This document shows positions 18,445 to 25,790 of a stretch of DNA of 44,461 nucleotides, in pieces; position 1 is the stretch's first letter; each line of letters begins with the position of its first letter. The DNA is from an uncultured Verrucomicrobiota bacterium (lineage in GTDB: Bacteria > Verrucomicrobiota > Verrucomicrobiia > Opitutales > Opitutaceae). The position numbers and the translations under genes are program-made. The notes under the pieces are model-generated. The model was not told the origin of the DNA, did not search any database, and saw nothing but the letters and a program-made list of their open reading frames with translations. The stretch is from assembly GCA_903960515.1 (NCBI GenBank), contig CAJCBL010000112.1:1-44461 (forward strand), written 5' to 3'.

Positions 18445-18642
18445 ATGACACGTCACCCCCTCGAAATCAAACGCAAACCCGCGCGTAAGCCCGTGGCTCC
18501 GCGTGGGGCCATCACGGCCGCCTCCGCTGCGCTGGGGGTCACTTGCGAGCACCTGTCCCGGGTGCTGCACGGCCACCGCCAGAGCCGTTCGCTCTCCGCC
18601 CGTTTCGCCCAATGGCTGCCCACTTGGCAGCGCACAAACTGA
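18445..18642 (+). CDS. Small Ner/Cro-like DNA-binding protein
   Basis: A 65-residue basic protein that diverges from the repressor gene with 5 bp between the two start codons. A helix-turn-helix fits AITAASAALGVTCEHLSRVL, where the second helix reads TCEHLSRVLHG. In Mu the first rightward gene is ner, a small protein that turns down early and repressor transcription. Position, size and HTH support the analogy, but sequence identity to Mu Ner was not recognised. Confidence 0.6.
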   Translation: MTRHPLEIKRKPARKPVAPRGAITAASAALGVTCEHLSRVLHGHRQSRSLSARFAQWLPTWQRTN

Positions 18643-18659
18643 ACAAAATCAGAACGACC

Positions 18660-19355
18660 ATGACGACTTCCGCACAAACCCTTACACCCTACGCCCCGGC
18701 CGACTCCGCCATCGAGGTGCTCGATTCCCGCTGGGATCACGCCCGCGCTCTCATGCAGGAGGGCAAGCGCACCGCAGAGGAGTTTGCCTCCGAAATCGAG
18801 CGCCTGCGCAAGCTCTACCTGATCGACAAAACCTCGAACTTGAAGCGCGGAAATTCCCCGACGTCCCAACGTGGGACGTCGGAAACCGATCTCGGCTTAC
18901 AGGCTGCGATTTCCCGCGAGCTGGGCATCTCCAAAAACACCGCCTACCGCATCCTCGACCGCGCCCGCTACACCCGGATGTTGGCCAGCGCGGCCGCCGG
19001 CGAAGAGGTGAAATACCTCACCGGCACGGGCAACAAGAAGCGCGAGGCCTGCTTCTTGCCCTCCGAAGACGCCATGGTGAAAGCCCGCGAGCTGCTCGAT
19101 GATGTGGTGGCCGGCGATGTGAAAGCCTCCGCCGCATGGGCCGGCGTTGTGGGCGAAACCCGCCGCGTGGCCAAGACCGGCAAGAAGGAGCGCTCGGCCA
19201 CCAACCATTTCGGGAATATCCGTGGCGCCCTCATCGCCCTGGCCAACTCGCTGGAACACTGGTCGGCGCTCTCCACTGAGGAGCGCGCCATTCTGGAGGG
19301 CGGATGGGCCCAACTCGCGGCCTCCGGTCTCATCCCCTCGACCTGGACGCGCTGA
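18660..19355 (+). CDS. Early phage DNA-binding protein, unassigned
   Basis: A 231-residue protein from the ATG at 18660, 17 bp after the Ner-like gene. Residues about 14-55 are a charged helix (HARALMQEGKRTAEEF). Residues about 80-105 form a helix-turn-helix (AAISRELGISKNTAYRILDR). The C-terminal half is helical and Ala-rich. A perfect 25-bp palindrome sits in the codons between the two parts (18858-18882). It may act with the transposase or as an early regulator. The palindrome could be its own binding site or a recent insertion. No named family was recognised. Confidence 0.6.
   Translation: MTTSAQTLTPYAPADSAIEVLDSRWDHARALMQEGKRTAEEFASEIERLRKLYLIDKTSNLKRGNSPTSQRGTSETDLGLQAAISRELGISKNTAYRILDRARYTRMLASAAAGEEVKYLTGTGNKKREACFLPSEDAMVKARELLDDVVAGDVKASAAWAGVVGETRRVAKTGKKERSATNHFGNIRGALIALANSLEHWSALSTEERAILEGGWAQLAASGLIPSTWTR
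18858..18882. repeat. Perfect 25-bp palindrome inside a coding region
   Basis: Arms CCGACGTCCC and GGGACGTCGG, 10 bp each, with the 5-base centre AACGT. It encodes the linker between a coil and a helix-turn-helix. It could be an operator, a methylation or integration site, or a remnant of a small inserted repeat. Confidence 0.55.
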
Positions 19356-19381
19356 GCGATCCCCGCCCTCCGCCCGCCCCC

Positions 19382-21118
19382 ATGAAGATGCGCCTTTCCA
19401 CCTCCGCAGCTACCCCAGCGCCCGCCGCTGCTGCCGCATCTTCTCCGGCCCCCATCGGCAGGCCCGACCTCCTCAAGACCTTGGGCCTCGACGGCGAGGT
19501 GGGCGAGCAACTGCGCCTCTTCGCCCGCCGCATGGTGCTGGCCCATAACCGCACCGCCGACTCCGGCAGCTATTCGCTCGCCCTGCGCCTGGCCGCCGCC
19601 AACCCCATCGCCCCCGCAGCCTTCCGTGAGTGGGTAGCCGGCCGGGCCGACACTCACGCCATCCCGCCCTCGCTGCGCGCGTGGATCGATGTTGCCGCCC
19701 ATGTGCAGCGCCACCACCGCGCACCCACCGAAGCCGCCCTGGGCGGTCTCTACTGCCCCGACTCCATGCGCATCCACCACGGCCGGGGCGACCGCCTGCG
19801 CGCCGGCGATGGCAGCGTCAACTTCGTGGTCTACGCGCCATGGCCTTGGGGCGGTTGCCCCTGCTCCGACCGCTACGGCGTGCGCGTGGGCCGCTACCAG
19901 CTCTTGGCGATGCACGACGACGCCACCGGCTACGTGCCCCACTTTTCGTGGATCGCCCGCAGCTCCGATGCCTACCGCGCCGAGGACATCGCCGCCTTCC
20001 TGCACCAGCCCTTCGCCCACCTGGGCTGCTGGGATAGCGCCCTGCTGGAGCGCGGCTCATGGGAGGCCCACCGCATCGACGAGCTCCTCAAGCTCTCCGG
20101 CACCGAGCGCCAGACCGCCTACCAGCCCAACCAAAAACTCGTGGAGGGCTGGTGGAATCGCGCCTGGACGCTCCTGAGCAACCTTCCCGGCCAGATCGGA
20201 CGCTTTCGTGGCGAGGAGGAAGCCGCTGCCAGCATGGTGGAAAAATACCGCCGTGGCTCGCTCGATCCCCGCAAGGATCTCATCTCCCTGCCCGATGCGG
20301 CCAATGCCGTGGCCCGCGTAGTGGCCACGCTCAACGCCACCCGCATGGACTGCGGCCCGATGTGGGGCTCTTGGGTGCCTGCCGAGCGCTGGTCCAGCGA
20401 TCTGGCCGAGCGCCCGCTGCGCCAGTTGCCCGCCTCCACCGAGCCGCTCACCCGGCCCGAGCGCCGCGAGCTTATGGTGCGGCGCATGGCCATCCACTGC
20501 ACAGCCCCATGCCCCACGGGCGACGCGCTTAAGTACGAGTTTTACGACGAAGCACTGATACCCTTCGAGGGCAAGCAGGTGCTGGCCTACTTCGACGTGC
20601 AGGACGATCCCTGCACCGCTGCGATCTTCACCGCTGATGGCGCCACGCTCATCGCCGCCCGAGCCACCTGCATCAGTCGCGCACCGGCCCTCATCCACGA
20701 GGCCAGCGGCTACCGGCTCGACTGGGACGACGGGCAACTGGAGCGCGCCCGCATGGCGAAGGCCGCCAGCCGTGCCGCCGTGCGCCGCGAGCACCGCACC
20801 CTCGCCCCCGATGGCAAGATCGAGGCATGGAGCAGTGAAGTGCGCGATGCCAAGAGCCGCTCCGTGGCGAGCATGGCCCGCAGCGACGGCACCGCCGCCA
20901 CCCAACCCCTTACCACCACGCCGGCCGAGTCGACTGCCGCTCCTTTGGAGCACACCCCGACCGCACCCCGCAGCCAGGACCGCCGGCGTGGTGCAACTTC
21001 CGCCCCCGCAACCCACGAGCGCGCAGCCCGGCCCGATCCTACCGACGAGGATCTGGCCGCCCTGGAGCGCCGCGCCCAGCAGGCCGGCCTCATCCCCTCG
21101 GGCTATCCGCCCCTGTAG
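19382..21118 (+). CDS. MuA-type phage transposase
   Basis: A 578-residue transposase, 26 bp after the previous stop. The N-terminal about 120 residues are the helical DNA-binding part. The integrase-like core has D143 in an AGDGSVNF motif matching the GDG context of Mu, and E255 in NQKLVEGWWNRAW. The position of the second catalytic Asp reads LLERGSW, with Glu at 223. A Mu-transposase C-terminal beta-barrel follows (ALIPFEGKQVLAYFDVQDD, about 400-440), then a Ser/Ala/Pro-rich linker and a short helical end (EDLAALERRAQQAG) that may contact the MuB partner. It drives integration and replicative transposition. Confidence 0.88.
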   Translation: MKMRLSTSAATPAPAAAAASSPAPIGRPDLLKTLGLDGEVGEQLRLFARRMVLAHNRTADSGSYSLALRLAAANPIAPAAFREWVAGRADTHAIPPSLRAWIDVAAHVQRHHRAPTEAALGGLYCPDSMRIHHGRGDRLRAGDGSVNFVVYAPWPWGGCPCSDRYGVRVGRYQLLAMHDDATGYVPHFSWIARSSDAYRAEDIAAFLHQPFAHLGCWDSALLERGSWEAHRIDELLKLSGTERQTAYQPNQKLVEGWWNRAWTLLSNLPGQIGRFRGEEEAAASMVEKYRRGSLDPRKDLISLPDAANAVARVVATLNATRMDCGPMWGSWVPAERWSSDLAERPLRQLPASTEPLTRPERRELMVRRMAIHCTAPCPTGDALKYEFYDEALIPFEGKQVLAYFDVQDDPCTAAIFTADGATLIAARATCISRAPALIHEASGYRLDWDDGQLERARMAKAASRAAVRREHRTLAPDGKIEAWSSEVRDAKSRSVASMARSDGTAATQPLTTTPAESTAAPLEHTPTAPRSQDRRRGATSAPATHERAARPDPTDEDLAALERRAQQAGLIPSGYPPL

Positions 21119-21186
21119 CGCCGCCCTCGCGGCAGCGCCGCCACTCTCCCGCTAGACGACACGAAACGACCACCGAAACGACGACA

Positions 21187-22117
21187 ATGACGACCTCGCC
21201 GCCGACGAACTCTCCGGCCTCGCGGCCAAAGTACGCGCCTTCCAGGAGTCGCGCAGCTTTTCCGACAACGAGCTCCTGCGCCGCTTCCCCGGCCTAGGCT
21301 CGACGAAAACCTACACACGCACCCTCAAGGGCGACCTGGCCGAGCTCGACCTCGACCGCTGGGTGACGGAGTACCGCGCCGTGCTCGCCGTTATTGAGAG
21401 CATGACCGGCCGCGAGCGCGCCGACGAGGAGCTTTCCACCGTGGTGCAGTTGCGCCGCGCCCTGGTTGAAATCTTGGCGGAAACGTCCATCCGCCGCGTG
21501 GTGCTGCTGGAAGGCGATTCGGGCCTGGGCAAGTCCTCCGCCTTGCACCTGCTGAAGCGCCGCTACGGCCAGCGCATCTTGGTGATCGAGGCCACCGCTG
21601 TGTGGGGCGACAGCGCCAACAGTTTCCTAGCCGCCATCCTCGATGCCCTGGGCGTGCGCGAGCAGCCCGCCTACGCAGCTGCACGACCAAGCTGCGCGAG
21701 CACCGCGTGGCCCTGGCCATCGATGAGGCGCACCACCTCGGGCCCATCTGCCTGAATACCTGCAAGACCCTCATCAACCAGACCCCCACCGAAATCGTGC
21801 TGCTGGCCCTACCCACGCTATGGCGCCGGCTGGAGCGCGCTGCCTACGAGGAGGTCAAACAGTTGCTGGGCAATCGCCTGGCCGAGCGCATCAAGGTTGC
21901 CGGCCTGCGCGAGGCCGATGTGCGCCGCATTTTGCACAAGCGCGCCAAGGTCGACGATCCCCGCGCCCCTGCCGCGCTCCTGAAAGAGGCCACCACCCGG
22001 GGCAATCTCGCCTTCGTTTCGGCCGTGTGCGCCCGCATCGCCAGCGCCGAGCGAGACGAAGCGCCTACCTACGAGGATGTGACCGCCGCCATCGCCGCCG
22101 AAATCGCCCGCCGCTGA
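21187..22117 (+). pseudogene. MuB-type AAA ATPase, coding frame broken by two apparent -1 shifts
   Basis: MuB-like content is spread over three frames. An ATG at 21187 is followed by a frame whose residues continue as DLAADELSGLAAKVRAFQES only after a one-base shift near 21190. That frame runs through the Walker A box EGDSGLGKSSAL. Near 21676 the reading must shift again to reach KLREHRVALAIDEAHHLG, which carries Walker B, then QLLGNRLAERIKV and the C-terminal helices to the TGA at 22117. A GTG at 21363 starts the middle part if read alone. Both shifts are in the -1 sense, as expected for single-base deletions; no slippery heptamer is obvious at either. Sequencing error is possible. MuB normally stimulates the transposase and selects targets. 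Confidence 0.7.
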
Positions 22118-22127
22118 GGACCACACC

Positions 22128-22334
22128 ATGAAACGCACCGAAACCATTATCTGGCACGACGCACGCAAGAGCTGGCCCGAAGTAGCGACTACCGTGCTGG
22201 TCCGTACGACATGCGGGGCCGATCGCGTACTACCCGCCTATTGGACCGGCGCTCGCTGGTATCCGTTCGCATGCCAAGAAATCTGGTTGGATGTGGCCTT
22301 CTGGGCCGCTTTCCCGGAGGGCCCCATCGGATGA
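22128..22334 (+). CDS. Small DUF551-like protein
   Basis: A 68-residue protein with several Trp. It opens with a WHDARKSWPEVATTVLVRT segment and ends VAFWAAFPEGP, resembling the DUF551 pattern (W-x-P-x(5)-P, then VLV, then ending in W near the C-terminus) found in phage accessory genes. Its stop overlaps the next ATG (ATGA). Its role is unknown. Confidence 0.6.
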   Translation: MKRTETIIWHDARKSWPEVATTVLVRTTCGADRVLPAYWTGARWYPFACQEIWLDVAFWAAFPEGPIG

Positions 22335-22717
22335 GCGCCCACAACCCCGCCTCGCGCCGCGAGGCCGCAGCCTGCCCCATCGTGCTCTTTGGCACGCAGG
22401 GCCGCACCGTGGAGGGCTACCGCCCAGCCGATGAGGATCTCACTGCCGCCCGGGCCGCTTCGGCCAACGGAGTCGACCGCCATGTGGCCGGCCCGCATCT
22501 GCGCCGAGTGGCTGGCCGCGACAAGCGCTCGCGCTCGTTTTGCATCGAGACGCTCGGCAGCACCGAGGCCAAGCGCCGCGCAGTGGAGTTGCGCCGAGCG
22601 CATCTCAACAAGATCGCCGCCACCATGCAGGAGGTGCAGCATGATCGCCATCGCCTTCGGCCTGATCTTCGCGGCGCCCTGGTTTTTCATCGGCTTTGCC
22701 TTCGGGCGCGTCGCTAG
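22331..22717 (+). CDS. Hypothetical phage protein
   Basis: A 128-residue basic protein whose ATG overlaps the preceding TGA (ATGA). Residues 75-100 form a likely helix (TEAKRRAVELRRAHLNKIAAT). The last 26 residues overlap the start of the small membrane protein at 22641, which has the stronger ribosome site. The C-terminal end may therefore be a read-out of an out-of-frame region after a lesion. No family was recognised. Confidence 0.5.
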   Translation: MSAHNPASRREAAACPIVLFGTQGRTVEGYRPADEDLTAARAASANGVDRHVAGPHLRRVAGRDKRSRSFCIETLGSTEAKRRAVELRRAHLNKIAATMQEVQHDRHRLRPDLRGALVFHRLCLRARR

Positions 22718-22784
22718 CCGCCCAACTTCCGCCTTCCGCCTTCCCCCCTCTGCCTTAGGCCGCCGCCCAGGAGGTGCACGGTGA
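22641..22784 (+). CDS. Small single-span membrane protein with heptad-encoded tail
   Basis: A 47-residue protein. A strong AGGAGGT lies 5 bases before the ATG at 22641. Residues 1-24 form one membrane helix (MIAIAFGLIFAAPWFFIGFA). The tail from about residue 29 is written by a heptanucleotide array and reads SAFRLPPSAL. It ends 4 bases into the next gene, which has its own AGGAGGT. It could be a lysis or exclusion protein; no function is assigned. Confidence 0.6.
   Translation: MIAIAFGLIFAAPWFFIGFAFGRVASRPTSAFRLPPSALGRRPGGAR
22726..22757 (+). repeat. Heptanucleotide array inside a small membrane-protein gene
   Basis: Units CTTCCGC, CTTCCGC, CTTCCCC and CCTCTGC, in register, translated as FRLPPSA. 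Confidence 0.7.
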
Positions 22785-23035
22785 CCGATATCGCCGCCGA
22801 TACGTTGCACAAGCTCGCCTGCGCCGAGCGTATCTTTGCCTGCGAAGCGGCGAAGGCCCGGGGCCTCGTCTTCTTCGCCAGCGCTCTGGAGTACCGCCGG
22901 GAAGCGCAAGCCTTCGCCCGCCCCTGCGACCGCCGTGGGGCTCGCATCCTCATGGGCTATCTTGCTTGCAAGGCCATCCGGCAGGCCCGCCTGGCCGGCA
23001 TGGCCCCCGCCACCCTCTACCGCCCGATTTCCTGA
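22781..23035 (+). CDS. Hypothetical phage protein
   Basis: An 84-residue protein starting with GTG at 22781, supported by AGGAGGT a few bases upstream. It is mostly helical, with residues EYRREAQAFARPCDRRGARI in the middle and a Cys at residue 14. No family was recognised. It is one of the few genes here with a textbook ribosome site and no array in front, while the gap after it is an array. Confidence 0.6.
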   Translation: MTDIAADTLHKLACAERIFACEAAKARGLVFFASALEYRREAQAFARPCDRRGARILMGYLACKAIRQARLAGMAPATLYRPIS

Positions 23036-23041
23036 CCTTTC

Positions 23042-23076
23042 ATTCCGCAATACACACTCCGCAATCCGCATTTTTA
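23042..23076 (+). repeat. Heptanucleotide array before a start codon
   Basis: Five units: ATTCCGC, AATACAC, ACTCCGC, AATCCGC and ATTTTTA. CC and the ATG at 23079 follow directly. The array is nearly the whole gap. Confidence 0.8.
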
Positions 23077-23078
23077 CC

Positions 23079-23540
23079 ATGACCAATACCAAACTCTCCC
23101 AACTCGTAGCCGAGGCCGTGTGCCTCGACCGTTCCATCCGCGACCAGACCGAGCGCCTCAAAGAGCTCAAGGCCGCACTCGCCACCGAGGCCGATTCCCG
23201 TGCCGACGATGCCACGCCCACCGATGGCGGCGGCACATCCATCACCTTCGAGGGCGCCGATGGCTGCTATGCCAGGGTGACCACCAACGGGGCCACGCTC
23301 AAGAGCTCCATCAAGGCCGAGGGTAAGGACATCGAGAAGGTGAAGGCCGCCGCTGGCCTGCACTTCAACCGGCTCTTCGAGACGGTACTGGCATATTCGC
23401 CGGTCGAAGGCTTCCGCGACCAGGCCGCCAGCCTGCTGGGCCGCGATGCCGGCAAGCTGCTCAAGCTCTGCTCCAGCCCCGGGCGCACCTCGGTCTCTTT
23501 CGAGACCAAGGAGAGCGCGGCCGCCGTGGCGGCGGACTAA
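23079..23540 (+). CDS. Hypothetical phage protein with N-terminal coil
   Basis: A 153-residue protein. Residues 1-36 are a coiled coil (DRSIRDQTERLKELKAALAT). A beta-rich middle follows (TSITFEGADGCYARVTTNG), then helices (FRDQAASLLGRDAGKLLKL). Mu-like phages often encode a small nuclease-inhibitor or recombination helper here, but I do not recognise the family. There is no ribosome site; a heptad array occupies the leader. Confidence 0.6.
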   Translation: MTNTKLSQLVAEAVCLDRSIRDQTERLKELKAALATEADSRADDATPTDGGGTSITFEGADGCYARVTTNGATLKSSIKAEGKDIEKVKAAAGLHFNRLFETVLAYSPVEGFRDQAASLLGRDAGKLLKLCSSPGRTSVSFETKESAAAVAAD

Positions 23541-23580
23541 GGCAGAGCGAAGAAGGATGAGAACCAAACACCTAAAAACT

Positions 23581-24153
23581 ATGACGATTACCAAAACCCC
23601 CACCGCAGTGGACATGGATTTCGCGGTATTCACCTCCGGCCGAGCGCTGGCCCTGCTGCGGCAGGGGCAGCGCGAGAAGGCAGCCCGCGCCTTCGAGGGC
23701 CTCGCCATTATCCTGCGCGATGAAGAGTTGCCCGATCCCCTCCATAGCGGGCTTTCTGTTATCAAGGAGAGAGAGACAGCTACTCGATTGCTGAAATGGT
23801 GCATTCACCAGATGGAAGGCGAGTCTGGCGGATCGGTATCCTATTGGGTGAAGTTCCGAGAATATCGCCAGGCTAGGTTCTACCTAGCAACCCAAGCCCG
23901 CCGTTCCGCCATGACTCCCTCCGATCCGCTTGCCGTATATAACGACGCACATCGGGACGCCTTGCTCGTGCGCGATGAGGCCCGCCGCAGCGCAGCAGAT
24001 GCACTGGCGCAGGCCATTGCGTTGGGCACCGATGCATCTGCGCTCATCCCCTCGTTTATGGCTGCGCATGATGCAGCCGACCGCGCCTTCAACGCCGCCC
24101 GCGAGCAGGCCCGGCTCGACTACGAGCAGTGCGTGCTCCGCCCCGCCTCATGA
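23581..24153 (+). CDS. Hypothetical phage protein, helical
   Basis: A 190-residue protein from the ATG at 23581; an ATG at 23557 with a GAAGAAGG just before it is an alternative. The N-terminal part has a TPR-like helix pair (GRALALLRQGQREKAARAFEG). The C-terminal 80 residues are an Ala/Arg/Asp-rich helix (RDEARRSAADALAQ, AHDAADRAFNAAREQAR). Base composition from 23750 to 23900 is lower in G+C than its surroundings. Its stop overlaps the next ATG (ATGA). The role is unknown. Confidence 0.55.
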   Translation: MTITKTPTAVDMDFAVFTSGRALALLRQGQREKAARAFEGLAIILRDEELPDPLHSGLSVIKERETATRLLKWCIHQMEGESGGSVSYWVKFREYRQARFYLATQARRSAMTPSDPLAVYNDAHRDALLVRDEARRSAADALAQAIALGTDASALIPSFMAAHDAADRAFNAAREQARLDYEQCVLRPAS

Positions 24154-24911
24154 AGCCCCTCGGTATGAGCGCCAAGAAGGCGATGATGAAGTCCACCGGT
24201 TTGGTGCGGGTACAGCCCACCAAGCGCAACTATGGCGCGCACTGCCTCAATGCCGAGGCCAAGCGTGAAATCGACAAAGGTTTCCGCCGTTTCTGGGCCC
24301 GCCGTGGCCGCGATATAGCCGACCTCGGCTACTGCGGCACCCTCCGCAGATATTCCGCCTTCCGCCTTCCGCCTTCAGCCTTTCCGTCTATGCCCCTCCT
24401 CTCCAAACTCCAGAAACAGCAGGTCGCTCAGCTCGCCCGCCAGGCGTGGGAGCGCTGGGACGGCCGCGAGGCCTTTATCGAGGCCAACGGTGCCCTCTCG
24501 CTCTCCGCATGCTTCTCCGCCTGGCGGCACTGGCAGCAGGGCTTGGCCTGCGGCCAGCAGAGCCTGCGGCTGGCCACCAGCGAGGGGGATTTCGAGCGCC
24601 TGCGCGCCCACTTCCTCGCCCTGAGTGGCTTCCCTGTGCAGGCCGCCCGCGCACTGGTGCGCCATGCCACCGAGCCCGGCCGCATCGCGCTGTGGACGCT
24701 GCGCCAGGCACTGGCCGAGCGCGGCCTGCTTGAGAGCTACGCCGCCGCGATCTGCCGACGGCAGTTTCGCTGCGAGCTTCTGGAGGCCAGCGATCGCCAG
24801 CTCTGGTTCCTGATATTTACGGTGAGAAACCGGAGGAAGACCGCAGGAAGCACAGGCTCCGAAATCCGCACTCCGCAATCCTCAATCCGCAATGAGAAGG
24901 AGGCCGCATGA
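24150..24911 (+). CDS. Two small phage proteins joined in frame through a heptad array
   Basis: The ATG at 24150 overlaps the preceding TGA. Residues 1-67 are a basic Mu-gp16-like segment (SAKKAMMKSTGLVRVQPTK, NAEAKREIDKGFRRFWARRG). Then an array (24352-24386) is read through as YSAFRLPPSAFPS and leads in frame to an ATG at 24390, which begins a compact helical domain (LLSKLQKQQVAQLARQAWERW). The C-terminal tail SEIRTPQSSIRN is written by a second array. Two interpretations fit: one fusion protein of 253 residues, or two genes with the second starting at 24390 and the array having lost the stop of the first. Neither part has an assigned function. Confidence 0.5.
   Translation: MKPLGMSAKKAMMKSTGLVRVQPTKRNYGAHCLNAEAKREIDKGFRRFWARRGRDIADLGYCGTLRRYSAFRLPPSAFPSMPLLSKLQKQQVAQLARQAWERWDGREAFIEANGALSLSACFSAWRHWQQGLACGQQSLRLATSEGDFERLRAHFLALSGFPVQAARALVRHATEPGRIALWTLRQALAERGLLESYAAAICRRQFRCELLEASDRQLWFLIFTVRNRRKTAGSTGSEIRTPQSSIRNEKEAA
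24352..24386 (+). repeat. Heptanucleotide array bridging two reading frames
   Basis: Units ATTCCGC, CTTCCGC, CTTCCGC, CTTCAGC and CTTTCCG, followed by TCT and the internal ATG at 24390. No in-frame stop is present, so the array is translated. Confidence 0.8.
24863..24897 (+). repeat. Heptanucleotide array at a gene end
   Basis: Units AATCCGC, ACTCCGC, AATCCTC and AATCCGC, then AATGAGA, followed by an AGGAGG ribosome site for the ATG at 24908. Translated as IRTPQSSIRN at the end of the upstream gene. Confidence 0.75.
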
Positions 24912-25363
24912 GCTCCGCCACCCTTGAGGCCAGCGAGCGCCTGCGGCAGTTTCAGGCCGCGCAGGAAAGGCTCACCAGAGCGCACCGCGAGTTGCGCGCT
25001 GCTTCCGATGCCCTGTTTGCGATCACTGTGCAGGCCGCTCCGCTGGCCAACTGCCCGCCCGCTCTGGCTGCCCAGATGGGGAGCATCATCGAGGCTTGCG
25101 CCGCCGCCTGGCAACTCACCCCCGAGCAGTTGTTTGCCCCCACTCGCCGCCAGCCCATCGCCACGGCCCGCCAGATGGCGATGGCCCTGTGCATGGAGCG
25201 CACCTCCGCCACCCAATGGCAGGTGGCCGCCTTCTGTGGCAAGAGCCAGCACGGCACCGTGGCCTGCGCTGTGAGAGCGGTGCGCGCCCATTGCGATACC
25301 GACCGGCGCTTCGCCGCCACCTGGGCAGCGCTCAACGCTGCGCTAACGAAGAGCGAAGAGTGA
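24908..25363 (+). CDS. Phage protein with a DnaA domain IV-like DNA-binding domain
   Basis: A 151-residue protein. The ATG overlaps the preceding TGA and has AGGAGG 4-5 bases before it. Residues 1-45 are a coiled coil. Residues about 72-140 match DnaA domain IV: LTPEQLFAPTRRQPIATARQ corresponds to the family's basic loop and first helix, and FCGKSQHGTVACAVRAV to the helix-turn-helix signature that contacts the DnaA box (usually GRDHSTVLHA). There is no AAA+ domain. A role in recognising host origins or regulating phage replication is inference. The last codons run into a heptad array. Confidence 0.75.
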   Translation: MSSATLEASERLRQFQAAQERLTRAHRELRAASDALFAITVQAAPLANCPPALAAQMGSIIEACAAAWQLTPEQLFAPTRRQPIATARQMAMALCMERTSATQWQVAAFCGKSQHGTVACAVRAVRAHCDTDRRFAATWAALNAALTKSEE

Positions 25364-25379
25364 AGAACGCAGAACTCAA
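25345..25379 (+). repeat. Heptanucleotide array across a stop codon
   Basis: Units AACGAAG, AGCGAAG, AGTGAAG, AACGCAG and AACTCAA. The upstream gene's final residues and TGA lie inside it, and a looser CTAAACC-type repeat continues to the next ATG. Confidence 0.65.
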
Positions 25380-25415
25380 CCCGCGCCTCTTCAACCTAAA
25401 CCTTCCACCTAAACC

Positions 25416-25745
25416 ATGCTTTCCCCCTCCGAAATCCGCGACTCCAACTGGCAGCAGATCAGCGGGCACATGCACGGCCTGAGGCAGGTCGTTTACGAGG
25501 CCCTGCGCATGCACGGGCCCTGCACCACTCGCCAGTTGGCCGCCAAGGCCGGCATGGACATCCTCAGCGTGCGCCCGCGTGTAACCGAACTGGCCGAGCT
25601 TGGCTTTGCCGCATGCTCGGGCCGCGAAGACAAGGAAGGCATTTACCGTGCCTGCACCTACCAGCAAGCCGCCACCGCCCACGCCCAGCGCCAATCCTTG
25701 GCCCGAGGCGAAGGAGTGCAGGACGGCTTCGACTTCGCCTCCTAA
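25416..25745 (+). CDS. Winged-helix phage protein
   Basis: A 109-residue protein. Residues 24-75 form a winged helix: VVYEALRMHGPCTTRQLAA, then ILSVRPRVTELAELGF, then a wing ending in GIYRACT. This pattern is shared by many phage transcription or terminase-accessory proteins. It could be the middle-gene activator of this phage (the Mor/C place), but no sequence similarity to Mor was seen. Confidence 0.6.
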   Translation: MLSPSEIRDSNWQQISGHMHGLRQVVYEALRMHGPCTTRQLAAKAGMDILSVRPRVTELAELGFAACSGREDKEGIYRACTYQQAATAHAQRQSLARGEGVQDGFDFAS

Positions 25746-25748
25746 ATC

Positions 25749-25790
25749 ATTCCGCACTCCGCCATTCCGCAATCAGCACTCCTCATTTCC
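25749..25790 (+). repeat. Heptanucleotide array filling a gene gap
   Basis: Units ATTCCGC, ACTCCGC, (one extra C), ATTCCGC, AATCAGC and ACTCCTC, then ATTTCC directly before the ATG at 25791. Confidence 0.8.

Noticed and set aside
21187-21700. The MuB-region shifts as programmed frameshifts
   Set aside because: No slippery heptamer or following stem is visible at either junction, and two such events in one ATPase gene would be unusual. Mutation or sequence error is simpler.
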